Shown in pieces: positions 26,298-36,076 of a DNA stretch of 64,000 nt (positions within the stretch are counted from its first letter, which is position 1; each line of letters opens with the position of its first letter). The DNA lies in the NCBI GenBank assembly GCA_021325235.1, contig JAJPHN010000025.1:372001-436000 (forward strand), read 5' to 3'. Under the pieces are notes generated by a model, which did no database searches, was not told the origin of the DNA, and saw only the letters and a list, made by a program, of their open reading frames with translations. The position numbers and the translations under genes are program-made. The stretch comes from Terriglobia bacterium. Lineage in GTDB: Bacteria; Acidobacteriota; Terriglobia; Bryobacterales; Bryobacteraceae.

Positions 26298-28895
26298 ATG
26301 AGTAAAGAGCTGGTGATTGGTTCCAATCGCCACGAGACAAAAGTAGCCATTCTCGAAGACGATCAGTTAGTCGAGATCTATTTCCAGCGCGAGAATGAAT
26401 ATTCGCTGGCTGGCAGTATTCACAAAGGACGAGTGACGCGCGTGCTGCCCGGTATGCAGTCCGCGTTCGTCGATCTGGGCCTCGAGCGCGATACGTTCCT
26501 CTACGTCTCCGATTTTTTCGAAGAGCACGAAGACATCGATACCGTTTCCGAGGAGCGCCCGGCTCGCGGCGAGCGGCGGGAAAATCGAGGAAGTCGCGCA
26601 CCTGTGCAGACCGCTGCTCCGCTGACCGTGAGCGAGGGTCCGGCCGCGGACGATGCGGAAACGCCCGCTGCGGTCGAACCCACGGCAGCGACCGCCATTC
26701 GGGCTGAAAACGGCGAACCCGGTAATGAACGAAACCCGCGCACCGATCGCGGCGATCGCGGAGAACGAGGCGATCGCGGAGAACGGGGTGACCGCCGGGG
26801 CCGAAGATCGCGTCGGCGCCGTCATCGTGGCGGCGGCAATTTCCCGGAGAACAAGTACGCAACCGCTGGGGCGGGTGCTTCGGCAAGTGCCGCCGAGACA
26901 ACAGAGGAAACAGAGACCGCCGAGGACCCGGGCGATGTGATCGTATTGCCGGGCGAATCGCTGGCCAAATACAGGCGTGTCGCTGCCGGCGAGAGTGAAC
27001 GCGAAAGCACAGCCGGCGAAGAGCACGCTTCCGAGGAAGAACTGGATCAGGAAGCCGCCGAAATCGCCTTGACCGACCTGGTGTTTGCGCATCGCGACGA
27101 GCCGCAGCCCGAGGCGTTCGAGGAAGAAGCGGCGGGAGTGGAGGACAGCGCTCCGGCGACGCCCGAGTTTTCCAGCCACAAGGTTGAACCTGAGCCCCCC
27201 GCTTCTCAACTGGACACACTCGAGACGCTGCCGGATGTGGAGCCGGCTTCCAATGGAGAACCCGCGGAGCTGAAGCCGCCTGTTCTAATAACCGAGCCCG
27301 AGCCCAGCGATTCCGGACTGCCTTCGTCGGAGCCGATCGCACTCGATACATACGAAGTTCTCGCGATCCAGGAAGGCTTAACCGGCGTGGATGAGCCTTT
27401 GCTCGATGAGATGACTTCCGACGATGCCGTCGAGACAGAAGCGGAAGCCTCAGGTTCGCAGGAGCCCGAGGCACCGGAAACTTCCGCACAGACAGCGACG
27501 GTCCGCGAGCCTTCCAATCGCTCCATGCATCGCGTTTCGCGCCGGATGCGCCGCCGCCGCGGTGGCAATCGCTTCGGTTCGCAACAGCACGGCGAATCCG
27601 GCAACGGCGGGACCACAATCGCGCCCGACGTCCGCACCGAAATGCACCGCGAGGGCATCGAAGACAAAGCGGTCGAGCGGCCGGAGCGGTCGTATCCCTC
27701 CATCTCCGATCTGCTCAAGCCCGGGCAGGAGATCATCGTCCAGATTGCCAAAGAACCGCTGGGGCAAAAAGGCGCGCGTATTACCTCGCACATCGCTCTT
27801 CCTGGCCGCTACGTGGTGTTTATGCCGAGCGTTAGTCATCTCGGCGTCTCGCGCAAGATCGCCAGCGACGAAGAACGGCAGCGCCTGAAGCGCATTCTGC
27901 AGGCGCACCGTCCGGGAACGACCGGAGGCTTCATTGTGCGCACGGCCGGCGAAGGGGTGCCGGAAGACGAGATTGCGAACGACATGTCTTCGCTCTACAA
28001 TCTCTGGCTCGACATTCGCGCCAAAGCTGAGAAGAAGCCAGCGCCGGCGCTGCTGCATCACGATCTGGATATCGTTGAGCGCATTCTCCGCGATCAGGTC
28101 ACCAGCGACTTCAAAGCGATCTGGGTCGATAACGAAGATTTGTACGAAAATGTCGTCACCTTCATGCAGCGCTTTCAGCCTGCGCTGGTGAATCGCGTGA
28201 AGATGTACACGCGCTCAGCGCCGATTTTCGATGCGTTCAATATCACGCAGGAACTCGAGAAAGCACTGCGGCCCAAGGTGTGGTTGAAATCGGGCGGCTA
28301 CATCGTGATCAATCAAACCGAAGCGCTGGTTGCGATTGATATCAACACAGGCAAGTACGTCGGGAAATCGAATCGGCTGGAAGACACGATCGTCAAGACC
28401 AATACCGAAGCGGTAAAGGAGATTGTGCGCCAGATCCGGCTGCGCGATCTGGGCGGCATCATCGTGGTCGACTTCATCGATATGGATGAACGCAAGAACC
28501 GGCAGAAGGTGATGCAGGCGCTCGAAGAAGCCATGCGGGCCGACAAAGCGCCCTACAAAATTCTGCAGTTCAACGATTTCGGTTTAGTCGCGATCACTCG
28601 CAAGCGCGTCAAGCAAAGTCTGGAGCGCACACTCTGCTCGCCATGCCCGTACTGCGAAGGCGCCGGTTATGTGAAGAGTGTTCAAACGGTGATCGGCGAG
28701 ATTCTGGTGGAAGCGCAGAAACTCGCGCCAGCAATCGAAGGCAAGAATGTGATGCTGCGCGTACATCCGGACGTGGCGAAGGTACTCAAAGCGAGCGATA
28801 ACCACTACCTGGAAGAGCTCGAAGAAATTCTCGGCCGGCCGGTGCTGGTGACCGGCGACGCTGCGCTGCATCATCAGAAGTTCGATCTGGGCTGA
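26298..28895 (+). CDS. rne: ribonuclease E/G with large insert in S1 domain
   Basis: This endoribonuclease of RNA decay and rRNA maturation has 865 residues. The N-terminus reads KELVIGSNRHETKVAILEDD, and the first half of the S1 domain runs to about residue 80 (SAFVDLGLERDTFLYVSDFF). A disordered insert of about 380 residues (roughly 85-463) follows, rich in Glu, Pro, Ala and Arg/Gly, with GDRGERGDRGERGD repeats and two Arg clusters. The S1 domain then resumes at SISDLLKPGQEIIVQ. Catalytic Asp residues are D681 (VAIDINTGKY) and D725 (IIVVDFIDM), and the zinc-link cysteines lie in CSPCPYC (780-786). There is no C-terminal scaffold domain, so the insert may play that part. rng would be an equally fair symbol. 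Confidence 0.93.
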   Translation: MSKELVIGSNRHETKVAILEDDQLVEIYFQRENEYSLAGSIHKGRVTRVLPGMQSAFVDLGLERDTFLYVSDFFEEHEDIDTVSEERPARGERRENRGSRAPVQTAAPLTVSEGPAADDAETPAAVEPTAATAIRAENGEPGNERNPRTDRGDRGERGDRGERGDRRGRRSRRRRHRGGGNFPENKYATAGAGASASAAETTEETETAEDPGDVIVLPGESLAKYRRVAAGESERESTAGEEHASEEELDQEAAEIALTDLVFAHRDEPQPEAFEEEAAGVEDSAPATPEFSSHKVEPEPPASQLDTLETLPDVEPASNGEPAELKPPVLITEPEPSDSGLPSSEPIALDTYEVLAIQEGLTGVDEPLLDEMTSDDAVETEAEASGSQEPEAPETSAQTATVREPSNRSMHRVSRRMRRRRGGNRFGSQQHGESGNGGTTIAPDVRTEMHREGIEDKAVERPERSYPSISDLLKPGQEIIVQIAKEPLGQKGARITSHIALPGRYVVFMPSVSHLGVSRKIASDEERQRLKRILQAHRPGTTGGFIVRTAGEGVPEDEIANDMSSLYNLWLDIRAKAEKKPAPALLHHDLDIVERILRDQVTSDFKAIWVDNEDLYENVVTFMQRFQPALVNRVKMYTRSAPIFDAFNITQELEKALRPKVWLKSGGYIVINQTEALVAIDINTGKYVGKSNRLEDTIVKTNTEAVKEIVRQIRLRDLGGIIVVDFIDMDERKNRQKVMQALEEAMRADKAPYKILQFNDFGLVAITRKRVKQSLERTLCSPCPYCEGAGYVKSVQTVIGEILVEAQKLAPAIEGKNVMLRVHPDVAKVLKASDNHYLEELEEILGRPVLVTGDAALHHQKFDLG

Positions 28896-28994
28896 GTTAC
28901 CTCAGCCCCCGAATCGATTCAAACTCGCCGCCGCTACGGCAAACGAACTAGAGCTTTTCGCGCCAGAAACCGCTATACTGCCGCCAAACGGCAC

Positions 28995-29306
28995 ATGTGG
29001 ACGAAACCACACGGCGCGAGGCTACCCAGGCTCTTGCAGCACCTGCTTGCTGTGTGCCTGGTCACAATTTTTCTCGGCGTTCAGCTTGCCTCCGCCGCCC
29101 ATCCGCACGACGATGAAGGCGGCCACTGCTGTCCTGTCTGTCATGCCGGCCACATCCCGCTGGAATGCGCCGCACCGGCCAACCGCATCGTCCGCCAAGA
29201 GATCTTTTGGGGTCACGTTTGCCCACCTGTGGCGACGCGGCCGTCCCTCCGCCAAACCAACCTCCGATCCTGCCGCACACCGCCTTCCCTGTTCGAGAAC
29301 CGCTAA
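28995..29306 (+). CDS. small secreted Cys/His-rich protein
   Basis: This 103-residue protein has an N-terminal hydrophobic signal (LLAVCLVTIFLGVQLASA) and a likely metal-binding cluster HPHDDEGGHCCPVCHAGH directly after the cleavage site. A basic tail follows. The layout resembles small DUF2946-like periplasmic proteins often found next to TonB-dependent metal receptors, but I cannot assign the family firmly. TATACT at 28974-28979 lies 16 bases before the ATG and is a plausible -10 box. The frameshifted TonB receptor follows 84 bases downstream, so the pair may have been a metal-related unit. Confidence 0.65.
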   Translation: MWTKPHGARLPRLLQHLLAVCLVTIFLGVQLASAAHPHDDEGGHCCPVCHAGHIPLECAAPANRIVRQEIFWGHVCPPVATRPSLRQTNLRSCRTPPSLFENR

Positions 29307-29390
29307 GAAACTGCCTCGCACGTGACCTGCTTATTGCATCACGGGCAAGGTGTATTTTCTGGTTTATCGAAATTCAGGGGAGAACAATCA

Positions 29391-29842
29391 TGTATTTCAG
29401 ACAGTGCCTGAGCCTGTCTATGGCCCTATGCGCGGCGTGTGTCTGCGCGTGGCCGCAATCGATCTCAAGCGGTACGGTAGATGGTTCCGTTGTCGATCCC
29501 GCCAAAGCCGTCGTGCCCAAAGCCTCGGTCGAGCTTTCGAATGGCGTCAGCGGCTACCGGCAAATTGTCTCGACCGGCGACAATGGCAATTTCCGATTCA
29601 ACAATGTGCCTTTCAACGATTACCGTCTGACGGTGAGCGCGCCGGGGTTCGCCACATTGACGATCGAAATTCATTCCACCATTCCGCAGCATGTTTCGGC
29701 GCAACTGGCACTGGCAGGCTCGAAGCAGGAGGTCGACGTAGAAGCCAATAGCGGTCTGGTCGAGAACGAACCCTCGGCTCACACCGACACCGACTCGAGC
29801 GTATTTCTCAAGCTGCCGCGCTTCGATCCCGGTTCGGATTGA
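29391..29842 (+). pseudogene. TonB-dependent receptor, N-terminal fragment (frameshifted)
   Basis: This 150-codon frame starts with a signal peptide (MYFRQCLSLSMALCAACVCAWPQ). It continues with a carboxypeptidase-regulatory domain (SGTVDGSVVDPAKAVVPKA, GNFRFNNVPFNDYRLTVSA) and ends LPRFDPGSD before TGA. The next frame takes over at once with LSSIINYSTGG, so the intact gene would read DPGSG-LSSII. Restoring one G in the GG at 29836-29837 rejoins the frames. The domain order matches Oar-like acidobacterial receptors. A real deletion or a sequencing error is equally possible. ATG at 29391 is preceded by GGGGAG. Confidence 0.8.
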
Positions 29843-31965
29843 GCAGCATCATCAACTACAGCACCGGCGGAACAGCTTCCGACGCCAACGGCTTCTTCCA
29901 TCCGCTCGGCGATCACGCTCAGGTGAGCTTCGTCTTCGACGGGCAGACCATCAGCGATCAGCAGAGCAAAGTCTTTTCCACGCAGTTCCCCCCGGACGCG
30001 ATCCAAAGCACGGAGATCATCACGGGCGCTCCCGATGCCGAATACGGCGATAAATCGAGCCTGGTTGTGAATGCGGTCACCAAATCCGGACTCGGCCAAC
30101 CCAAAGGCTACGGCAGTCTCGAAGCTTACGCCGGATCCTTCGCTACTTACGGTGAGAACGCCACCTTCGGTATCGGATCCAGTAAGTTTGGCAACTTCCT
30201 CGCGATCAACGGCATTCGCACCGGGCGCTTTCTGGACACGCCCGAATTTCTTCTGATACACGATATCGGCAACAACGAAAATATTTTCGATCGCCTCGAC
30301 TTTCAACCCGACTCGCGCGACTCGCTGCATTTGAATCTGTTCGTCGCTCGCAATTGGTTCCAGGTGCCGAACAGTTACGATCAGTTGTCCCAGGACCAGA
30401 AGCAACGAGTGCTGACCTGGAATGTTGCACCCGGTTACCAGCGTTCCATAAACCCCAACACACTGCTCACTGTGAACGCCTGGGGACGCCGCGACCAGGT
30501 CAATTACTACGGCAGCCACGATCCGTTTGATGATACGCCCGTTACCGAATCGCAGCTTCGCTTCCTGACCAACTACGGCACGCGCGCCGAAATTGCTGCC
30601 ATTCGAGGCCGGCACAACATACATGCCGGGATGCAGCTACAGCAAACGCGTCTGCTTGAAAATTTCGCACTCGGCGTGACCGATCCTTCGTTCAATCCCG
30701 TCTGTCTGGATGCAAACGGCGGCGCGCTTCTGCTGCCCGGTATCACCAATCCAAACGCGTGTTCAACCGTCAATCCCGCCTATCAAGCCAACCCCGGCTT
30801 GCTGCCCGGCCTCGTGCCGTACGATCTGACTCGCGGCGGCAGCCTTTTCGATTTTCGCGGCAAACACAACATCAATCAGTACGCCTTTTACTTCGACGAC
30901 CGCATCACGCTCGGCAACCTGACGATTACGGCCGGGCTCCGCGAGGATCAGTACAACGGCTTGGTCTCCAAGAATGGAATCGCGCCGCGGCTCGGCCTCT
31001 CCTATCTCGTCAAATCGTCCGGTACGGTGGTCCGCGCTGCTTATTCACGCACCTTCGAAACGCCCTTCAATGAAAATCTGCTGCTCTCCAGCGCAACGGG
31101 CGCGGGTGGTCTCGCGCAGAATATCTTCGGCGCGACCGGGAGCGTCCCGATTCAACCCGGTTTCCGCAATCAGTTCAATACCGGCCTGCAACAGCGCTTC
31201 GGACGCTTTCTGCTCTTTGACGGCGATTACTTCTGGAAATACACCCACAACGCCTTCGATTTCGACGTGCTGTTCAACACCCCGCTCACCTTTCCCATCG
31301 CCTGGCACAACTCGAAGATCGACGGCGTCACCGGGCGCCTGAGCACGACGAATCTGCACGGCCTTCAGGTCTACACCACCTTCGGCCACACACGCGCGCG
31401 CTATTTCCCGCCTGAAGTTGGCGGCCTCCTCTTCCAGGGCACAGCCGCGCAGCCCGGAGTCTTCCGCATCGATCACGATCAGGCCTTCCAGCAAACCACG
31501 AATCTTCGCTATCAATACGGTAAGAATGGTCCCTGGATCGACTTCATCTGGCGGTTCGACAGCGGTCTGGTTGTGAGCGGCGTGCCCGACGTAGCCGCTG
31601 CCACCGCGCTCACGCCGCACCAGCAGGTCGATATCGGTTTCTCCTGCAACGGCATTTACGCCACGCTCGCCGCGCCCATCACTTCCTGCAACGGTATCGG
31701 CCGCTCCACTTTGTTAACTCTCTCCCAGACCGGTCAGGAAAACGACGACCACAATCCCGACCGCGTGAAGCCGCGCAACTTGTTTGATCTTTCACTGGGT
31801 ACCGACAACATTTTTCGGATGGAGGGACGCAACAAAATCGGTCTGCGGTTCACCGCTGTGAACTTGACGAACAATGTTGCGCTCTATAACTTCCTGTCAA
31901 CTTTCAGCGGCACGCATTTCGTGACGCCGCGCAGTTATCAGCTTGCCCTGACGTATCTGTTCTGA
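29839..31965 (+). pseudogene. TonB-dependent receptor, plug and barrel (frameshifted remainder)
   Basis: This 708-codon frame continues the receptor without a signal peptide of its own. The plug region is NGFFHPLGDHAQVSFVFDGQ to PDAEYGDKSSLVVNAVTKSG, followed by a long beta barrel ending YQLALTYLF with the terminal Phe expected for BAM recognition. The apparent start is TTG at 29839, overlapping the TGA of the N-terminal fragment as TTGA. Without the upstream part the product could not reach the outer membrane, so this half is non-functional unless the frameshift is an artefact. Everything downstream is intact over more than 2 kb, which argues for a very recent event or a sequence error. Confidence 0.82.
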
Positions 31966-31975
31966 GTGAAACCCG

Positions 31976-32009
31976 GCAGGCTGGCTTCGCAACGACCGGC
32001 CTGCTCTTC
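31976..32009. terminator. candidate bidirectional terminator
   Basis: GCAGGCTGG (31976-31984) and CCGGCCTGC (31996-32004) form a 9-bp stem with one G-T pair, between two convergent genes (receptor and DUF3303). It is followed by TCTTCA on the plus strand and by GGGTTTCA after a short gap on the minus strand. The U tracts are weak. Confidence 0.4.
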
Positions 32010-32292
32010 AATCTGAGCGCTTGCCCAGGACTTTATGAGCCACCTCACCCGCGTCCGCGTCGTCCATGACCGGATACACTTCGTATTCGAGTAGATCGCC
32101 CCAATCGGCAACGTGCCCGGCTACCGCCCCGAGATCGCCTTCAATCAGGTGCCACCCAAGGGTCGACCCGGGCACGTGCCAGCGTCCGACGGTCTTGGCT
32201 CCTTCCGGTACTGGACCTCCCGTTCGAACAAACTGTTCGATGGCCTGCTTGTATTTCCCCGGAACCGTCCTCCAGACGACCATGATCTTCAT
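32008..32292 (-). CDS. DUF3303 domain protein
   Basis: This 94-residue cytoplasmic protein has the DUF3303 pattern MKIMVVWRTVPGKYKQAIEQF, then KTVGRWHVPGSTLGWHLIEG and WGDLLEYEVYPVMDD. The fold is expected to be a dimeric alpha/beta (ferredoxin-like) barrel of the kind seen in small monooxygenase-like or stress proteins. The function is unknown. A strong GGAGG lies about seven bases upstream of ATG. It is monocistronic: the kinase gene on the same strand ends 88 bases upstream. Confidence 0.85.
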   Translation of the reverse strand: MKIMVVWRTVPGKYKQAIEQFVRTGGPVPEGAKTVGRWHVPGSTLGWHLIEGDLGAVAGHVADWGDLLEYEVYPVMDDADAGEVAHKVLGKRSD

Positions 32293-32380
32293 TGGCTACC
32301 TCCTTCCGAAAAGTGAGTCGAAGTCTATCACAAGGCCATGCGGCTGCATCAGACAAAATCTGCTCCGGCCGGTTACTCCG

Positions 32381-35212
32381 CTAACGTGTTTGCAATTTGC
32401 TCTTGAGTTCTTCCCACTTGTGCTTTTCAAAAGAATCAGCATCGCTTTGTTGCATCAACGGTGTTGCTTTCGCAACGTACACCGCTGCTTGCGTCTTCTC
32501 TCCGCGCAGGATATTCAGACGAGCCTTCGCCACATCGAGCGATCCTTCGGCATTTTGCAAACCGGGAAGACGCTCTACCGAGGAGAAATCGAGCGTATTA
32601 ATGATTCGAGCCGCTTCGTCCAGATCTTTCTTGCGTCCAGTCAAGCCCAGCTGCTCCGCCTGCGTTAACAGGCAGTCCGCACGCCGGAACCGGCCAAGCT
32701 CGGCCATGGCAGGGATATCGAAGTGGTCCGGAGAGCTCTCCGCAATCAGTTGAGTTGCGTAGTGCAAGCCCTCGGCAAAGTGTCCCGAATCGCATTCGAG
32801 AGCGGCCACAGACTCCAATGCGTTCTCGGCCAGGAAATGAGCGGCCGGCAGATTGCGGCTCGCCTGGTAAACGGCGAGCTGATCGTGAATGGCGTCGGCG
32901 TAGCGCTGAGACTCTCCTTCGTCAATCGCCTTCATGCTGAGTGCGGCCAAGGTGAGCTGGTTATCGGAACCAAGCGCGCGCGCAAACTTCTGATAATTGG
33001 CTGAACCCTGCCCGATAGCTTCCCCATACTTCCCTTGTTCATGCAGGGCTTCCTGAAGAAAGATATCGGCATCGAAGAGTTCCCGGCTGTCCAAACCTCC
33101 GTGGCTCTCGATATCTGAGATGATCTGCCGGGCAAGGTGTTCCGCCTTCGCGGGCTGATTCGCCTGAAAATACGCTGGACACAGGCGCAGCCGTAGAGAT
33201 CGGAGCAGAACGGGATCGAATCCTGAGCTGTGCTCCGCTGCGCGGATGGCGTCATTCAGGACGGGAATACTCTCGCCCGGTTGAGCGCCCGTCACGTACG
33301 ATGCAGTAAGCGTCAGCGCGTTCCACGCTCTCACAACGGGGCTGACATAAGGCAAACTCCGAATTACATCTTGCTCCTTTGCAAGTGCTGCTTTGGCCTC
33401 CTGAGCTGCTCCCGCCTGCCGCGTACGAAACAGAACCTGCTCGCGCCGCAATTCCGCAACGATGGCATCATCCGACCGAGCGCCCTCGGCTCGCCGGAAC
33501 TGTTCTGCTGCGTCCGCGAATTGCCGTTCGGCCTCGGCATAATGCGTTTGCGCCTCAAAAGCTGCCCCTATGGTTTGGTGCAACTGGCCGGCAGTTGCCG
33601 GGTTCGCAGAGAATCTACGGTCGATCTGCGGTGAAGCTTTGCGGATGGCATCGAGCAGGGATTCGTCTTGAACTTGCCCCGATGCGGCCGTTCCGCGCAT
33701 AGGATTACTTTGCGCCAGGAGATCCTGACTGAGAAACCGATTCATCGCCTGCAGCGCGGCATTTCGCTCGCTTGCCAGATGCAATGCCCGAACGGATTGC
33801 AGATAAAACCAGAAACAGACGGCCAGACCAACGGCCAGCGCGGAACTCACCACGGCCAGGAATTGCCACATGCGCCGGGCCCGTGCGGCTCTCCACTGTT
33901 CAGCGGCCCGGATCTTTTCCTCTTCGCGTTTTCTCTCTTCAGCTCGCCGGCGATCCTCCAGTGTTCGAAGATTTTCGGCGAGCGCCTCCGCCGTCTTGGT
34001 CCGCAGAAGCGGATCCATGTGTGCGGCGTGTGCGATGTCGGCGCGCAGCAAGGGATCCGCGACCCGCGTCTCCCATCCGGCCGATGGCGTGGCCACGAAA
34101 TCCCCGGTCACAATCTGAAAAAGAATGACGCCGAGCGCGTAGATGTCGCTCAACGGGTTTGGAAGGGCTCCCGGCGCTCGCATCTCCGGAGCCAGATACA
34201 ACAGAGAGCCGCGTACCTCCATGCCGCCGGCCAGATGATTCTCTTCAGAGTCTGAAAACGCACCGTAATGCGTCAGCTGCATGGCAACCTGGCGTCCCGC
34301 ATCGGTGAGGGTGGCGATGCCGAAATCTATAACCGTGACTTGCCAATCGTCCGAACCGGCGAGCGGACGGCGTCCAATCAGGATGTTTGCCGGTTTCAGA
34401 TCATTGTGCAGGATCCCGAGCCGGTGCGCCGCCGCCACAATCTCCACCATCTGCGCGGCCAGTTCGACGCGCTCTGCGGTGCTCATCTGCCGGAAGGCGT
34501 CCGTCTCGGCAAAGTGGTAAAGATCGAGACCCGCGTACTCAGTCTCGATGAAGTAAGGCGCTTCGTCGAAATTGCTCTCGAGCACGCGAGAGAAACCCGC
34601 CTGCTCAGGACACTTTTGCGCAAAGATCCGCGACAACGTCAGCTCGCGTTGCAAAGCTCGCAACCGAATGCCGTCATTGGCAAGCTTGAATACCCGCGCG
34701 ACCTTGGTATCCCGGTGATGAGCGATCCAGACGTGGGGCGGATTATGAACGCCCAGGGGCTCGTCGGCAATCCATTCCCTTTTGCCAGGTATCGCGTCAC
34801 CGGGCTTTAGCCGGAGTGGTTGCGGAACCGGTTCTTCGTCGGCCACGCACGTCACCGGCACCGCCATTCGGTATCCGGCGCCGGAGATGTTCACGATGAT
34901 CGAATCCCGGCCGCCGCCGAATGCCTTCCGTAGAGAATAAATCGCCGTCTGGACCGACTGGCTGGTGACCTGTACGTCTTTCCAAACCTCGTCCAGCAAG
35001 GCCTCGCTGGACACAATTTCGCCCGGCCTTTCCAGCAGCCGCTGCAGGACGTCCAGCTGCTTGCCTTCCATCCTCACTGGCTGGCCATTTACGAGAAGCT
35101 GGCGCCGGACCTCAGAGTACTCGCAGTGTCCAAAGCTCCATTTCCGGCCGGGGCGCGATAAGTCGGGTCCTAAAACGGTGCTAGCCATGGCTTCTTGATT
35201 TTTCTTGAGCAT
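32381..35212 (-). CDS. winged-helix / serine-threonine kinase / TPR membrane protein
   Basis: This fusion of about 943 residues begins with an OmpR-type winged-helix DNA-binding domain (about 20-110; GKQLDVLQRLLERPGEIVSS, SVQTAIYSLRKAFG). A kinase domain follows: the Lys is in KVARVFKLA, the catalytic loop is HNDLKPAN, DFG is in VIDFGIATL, and YLAPEM closes the activation segment. Next are a coiled, charged stretch (RRRAEERKREEEKIRAAEQ), one TM helix (about 480-500) and a C-terminal TPR-like region. The catalytic loop has HND instead of HRD, and the glycine loop is degenerate (LGVHNPPHVWIA), so activity is uncertain. ATG at 35212 or 35188 both fit. It is divergent from a membrane-protein gene. 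Confidence 0.85.
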   Translation of the reverse strand: MLKKNQEAMASTVLGPDLSRPGRKWSFGHCEYSEVRRQLLVNGQPVRMEGKQLDVLQRLLERPGEIVSSEALLDEVWKDVQVTSQSVQTAIYSLRKAFGGGRDSIIVNISGAGYRMAVPVTCVADEEPVPQPLRLKPGDAIPGKREWIADEPLGVHNPPHVWIAHHRDTKVARVFKLANDGIRLRALQRELTLSRIFAQKCPEQAGFSRVLESNFDEAPYFIETEYAGLDLYHFAETDAFRQMSTAERVELAAQMVEIVAAAHRLGILHNDLKPANILIGRRPLAGSDDWQVTVIDFGIATLTDAGRQVAMQLTHYGAFSDSEENHLAGGMEVRGSLLYLAPEMRAPGALPNPLSDIYALGVILFQIVTGDFVATPSAGWETRVADPLLRADIAHAAHMDPLLRTKTAEALAENLRTLEDRRRAEERKREEEKIRAAEQWRAARARRMWQFLAVVSSALAVGLAVCFWFYLQSVRALHLASERNAALQAMNRFLSQDLLAQSNPMRGTAASGQVQDESLLDAIRKASPQIDRRFSANPATAGQLHQTIGAAFEAQTHYAEAERQFADAAEQFRRAEGARSDDAIVAELRREQVLFRTRQAGAAQEAKAALAKEQDVIRSLPYVSPVVRAWNALTLTASYVTGAQPGESIPVLNDAIRAAEHSSGFDPVLLRSLRLRLCPAYFQANQPAKAEHLARQIISDIESHGGLDSRELFDADIFLQEALHEQGKYGEAIGQGSANYQKFARALGSDNQLTLAALSMKAIDEGESQRYADAIHDQLAVYQASRNLPAAHFLAENALESVAALECDSGHFAEGLHYATQLIAESSPDHFDIPAMAELGRFRRADCLLTQAEQLGLTGRKKDLDEAARIINTLDFSSVERLPGLQNAEGSLDVAKARLNILRGEKTQAAVYVAKATPLMQQSDADSFEKHKWEELKSKLQTR

Positions 35213-35303
35213 ATCCTTGAGGCCCAAACTATTCCGTCCCGGGCTCCTGAAACGGCATGCTGAGGCTGACCTCGGCGAACGCGAGGCCAAGGAGAACTCA
35301 GAG

Positions 35304-36059
35304 ATGACGAAACGTGGAAGAATCCTTCGCGATACGAGTGCGGGGCCCGGGCTCCTCACCATCGAAGGAACGCAATATCGATTTGTTTTGGAGGGAATGT
35401 GGCAATCCGACATACCGCCGCAACCCGGCATGGCGGTAGACGTCGCGTTTGCCGATGACGGAACGCCGGAAAGAGTGTTTGCCGTCTCAGAATCGCAGCT
35501 CGCTCTTCAGAACGCGCAGAAAACGCTGGCCGGCGCGATGCGGGGCGGGGAACTGCTGACGAGCAACGTGAAGAGCCGGTTGAGAGTCCCGGTAATCGCT
35601 GCAGAATGCCTGCTTTTGGTCGCGTTCTTTTCTCTTCCCTGTGTGCTGATCACCCCGCCGTGGTTAACGTCGGCAGTGCCGCTCACAGGGTGGAAGGCGA
35701 CCGGTTTCAGCCCGACAGCCGTGCAAGGGCCCGAATACGGGCTGGCCAGTTTACTATCTGTGGTCTGCCTGGTTGCTCCGTTGGCAGCACCATTTCTGAA
35801 ACAGAAATGGGCGCACTGGCTGAACGCGGTGCCGCTTGCTTTCTTGCTCATTGGGGCGCTGATGCTCTGGAACGAGGTCCATAACATAGGGCGCCACACC
35901 GCCGGAGCGATTGGCGATCTGCTGGGCAGCGACGCCGGAAAAGAAGCGGCGCGGCAGGCCGCATTCGCCATCCGGCCGGGGATCGGATTGTGGATTGCCG
36001 TGGCGTGCGCAGTGTATTTGCTGATGCGGGCCCTCCGCAAAGATCGGCGGGAAGCGTAG
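35304..36059 (+). CDS. membrane protein with OB-like N-terminal domain
   Basis: This 251-residue protein has a cytoplasmic N-terminal part of about 75 residues with the look of a small beta-barrel of cold-shock/OB type (RGRILRDTSAGPGLLTIEG, FVLEGMWQSDIPPQPGMAVDV). Four hydrophobic segments follow (about 105-125, 150-170, 180-195, 225-245), then a basic tail. The start at ATG 35304 is supported by AAGGAGA ten bases upstream. It is divergent from the kinase fusion and is followed 17 bases later by a secreted protein, so these two are probably co-transcribed. The function is unknown. Confidence 0.7.
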   Translation: MTKRGRILRDTSAGPGLLTIEGTQYRFVLEGMWQSDIPPQPGMAVDVAFADDGTPERVFAVSESQLALQNAQKTLAGAMRGGELLTSNVKSRLRVPVIAAECLLLVAFFSLPCVLITPPWLTSAVPLTGWKATGFSPTAVQGPEYGLASLLSVVCLVAPLAAPFLKQKWAHWLNAVPLAFLLIGALMLWNEVHNIGRHTAGAIGDLLGSDAGKEAARQAAFAIRPGIGLWIAVACAVYLLMRALRKDRREA

Positions 36060-36076
36060 GGAGGGAAAGAGAGCCA

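Noticed and set aside
25951-27618. 555-codon minus-strand frame opposite the RNase insert
   Set aside because: Arg/Pro-rich shadow of a GC-rich coding strand; the plus-strand frame has clear RNase E/G domains on both sides.
29830-29845. Programmed frameshift in the TonB receptor
   Set aside because: No slippery heptamer or stimulatory structure is visible; simple loss of one G explains the data better.
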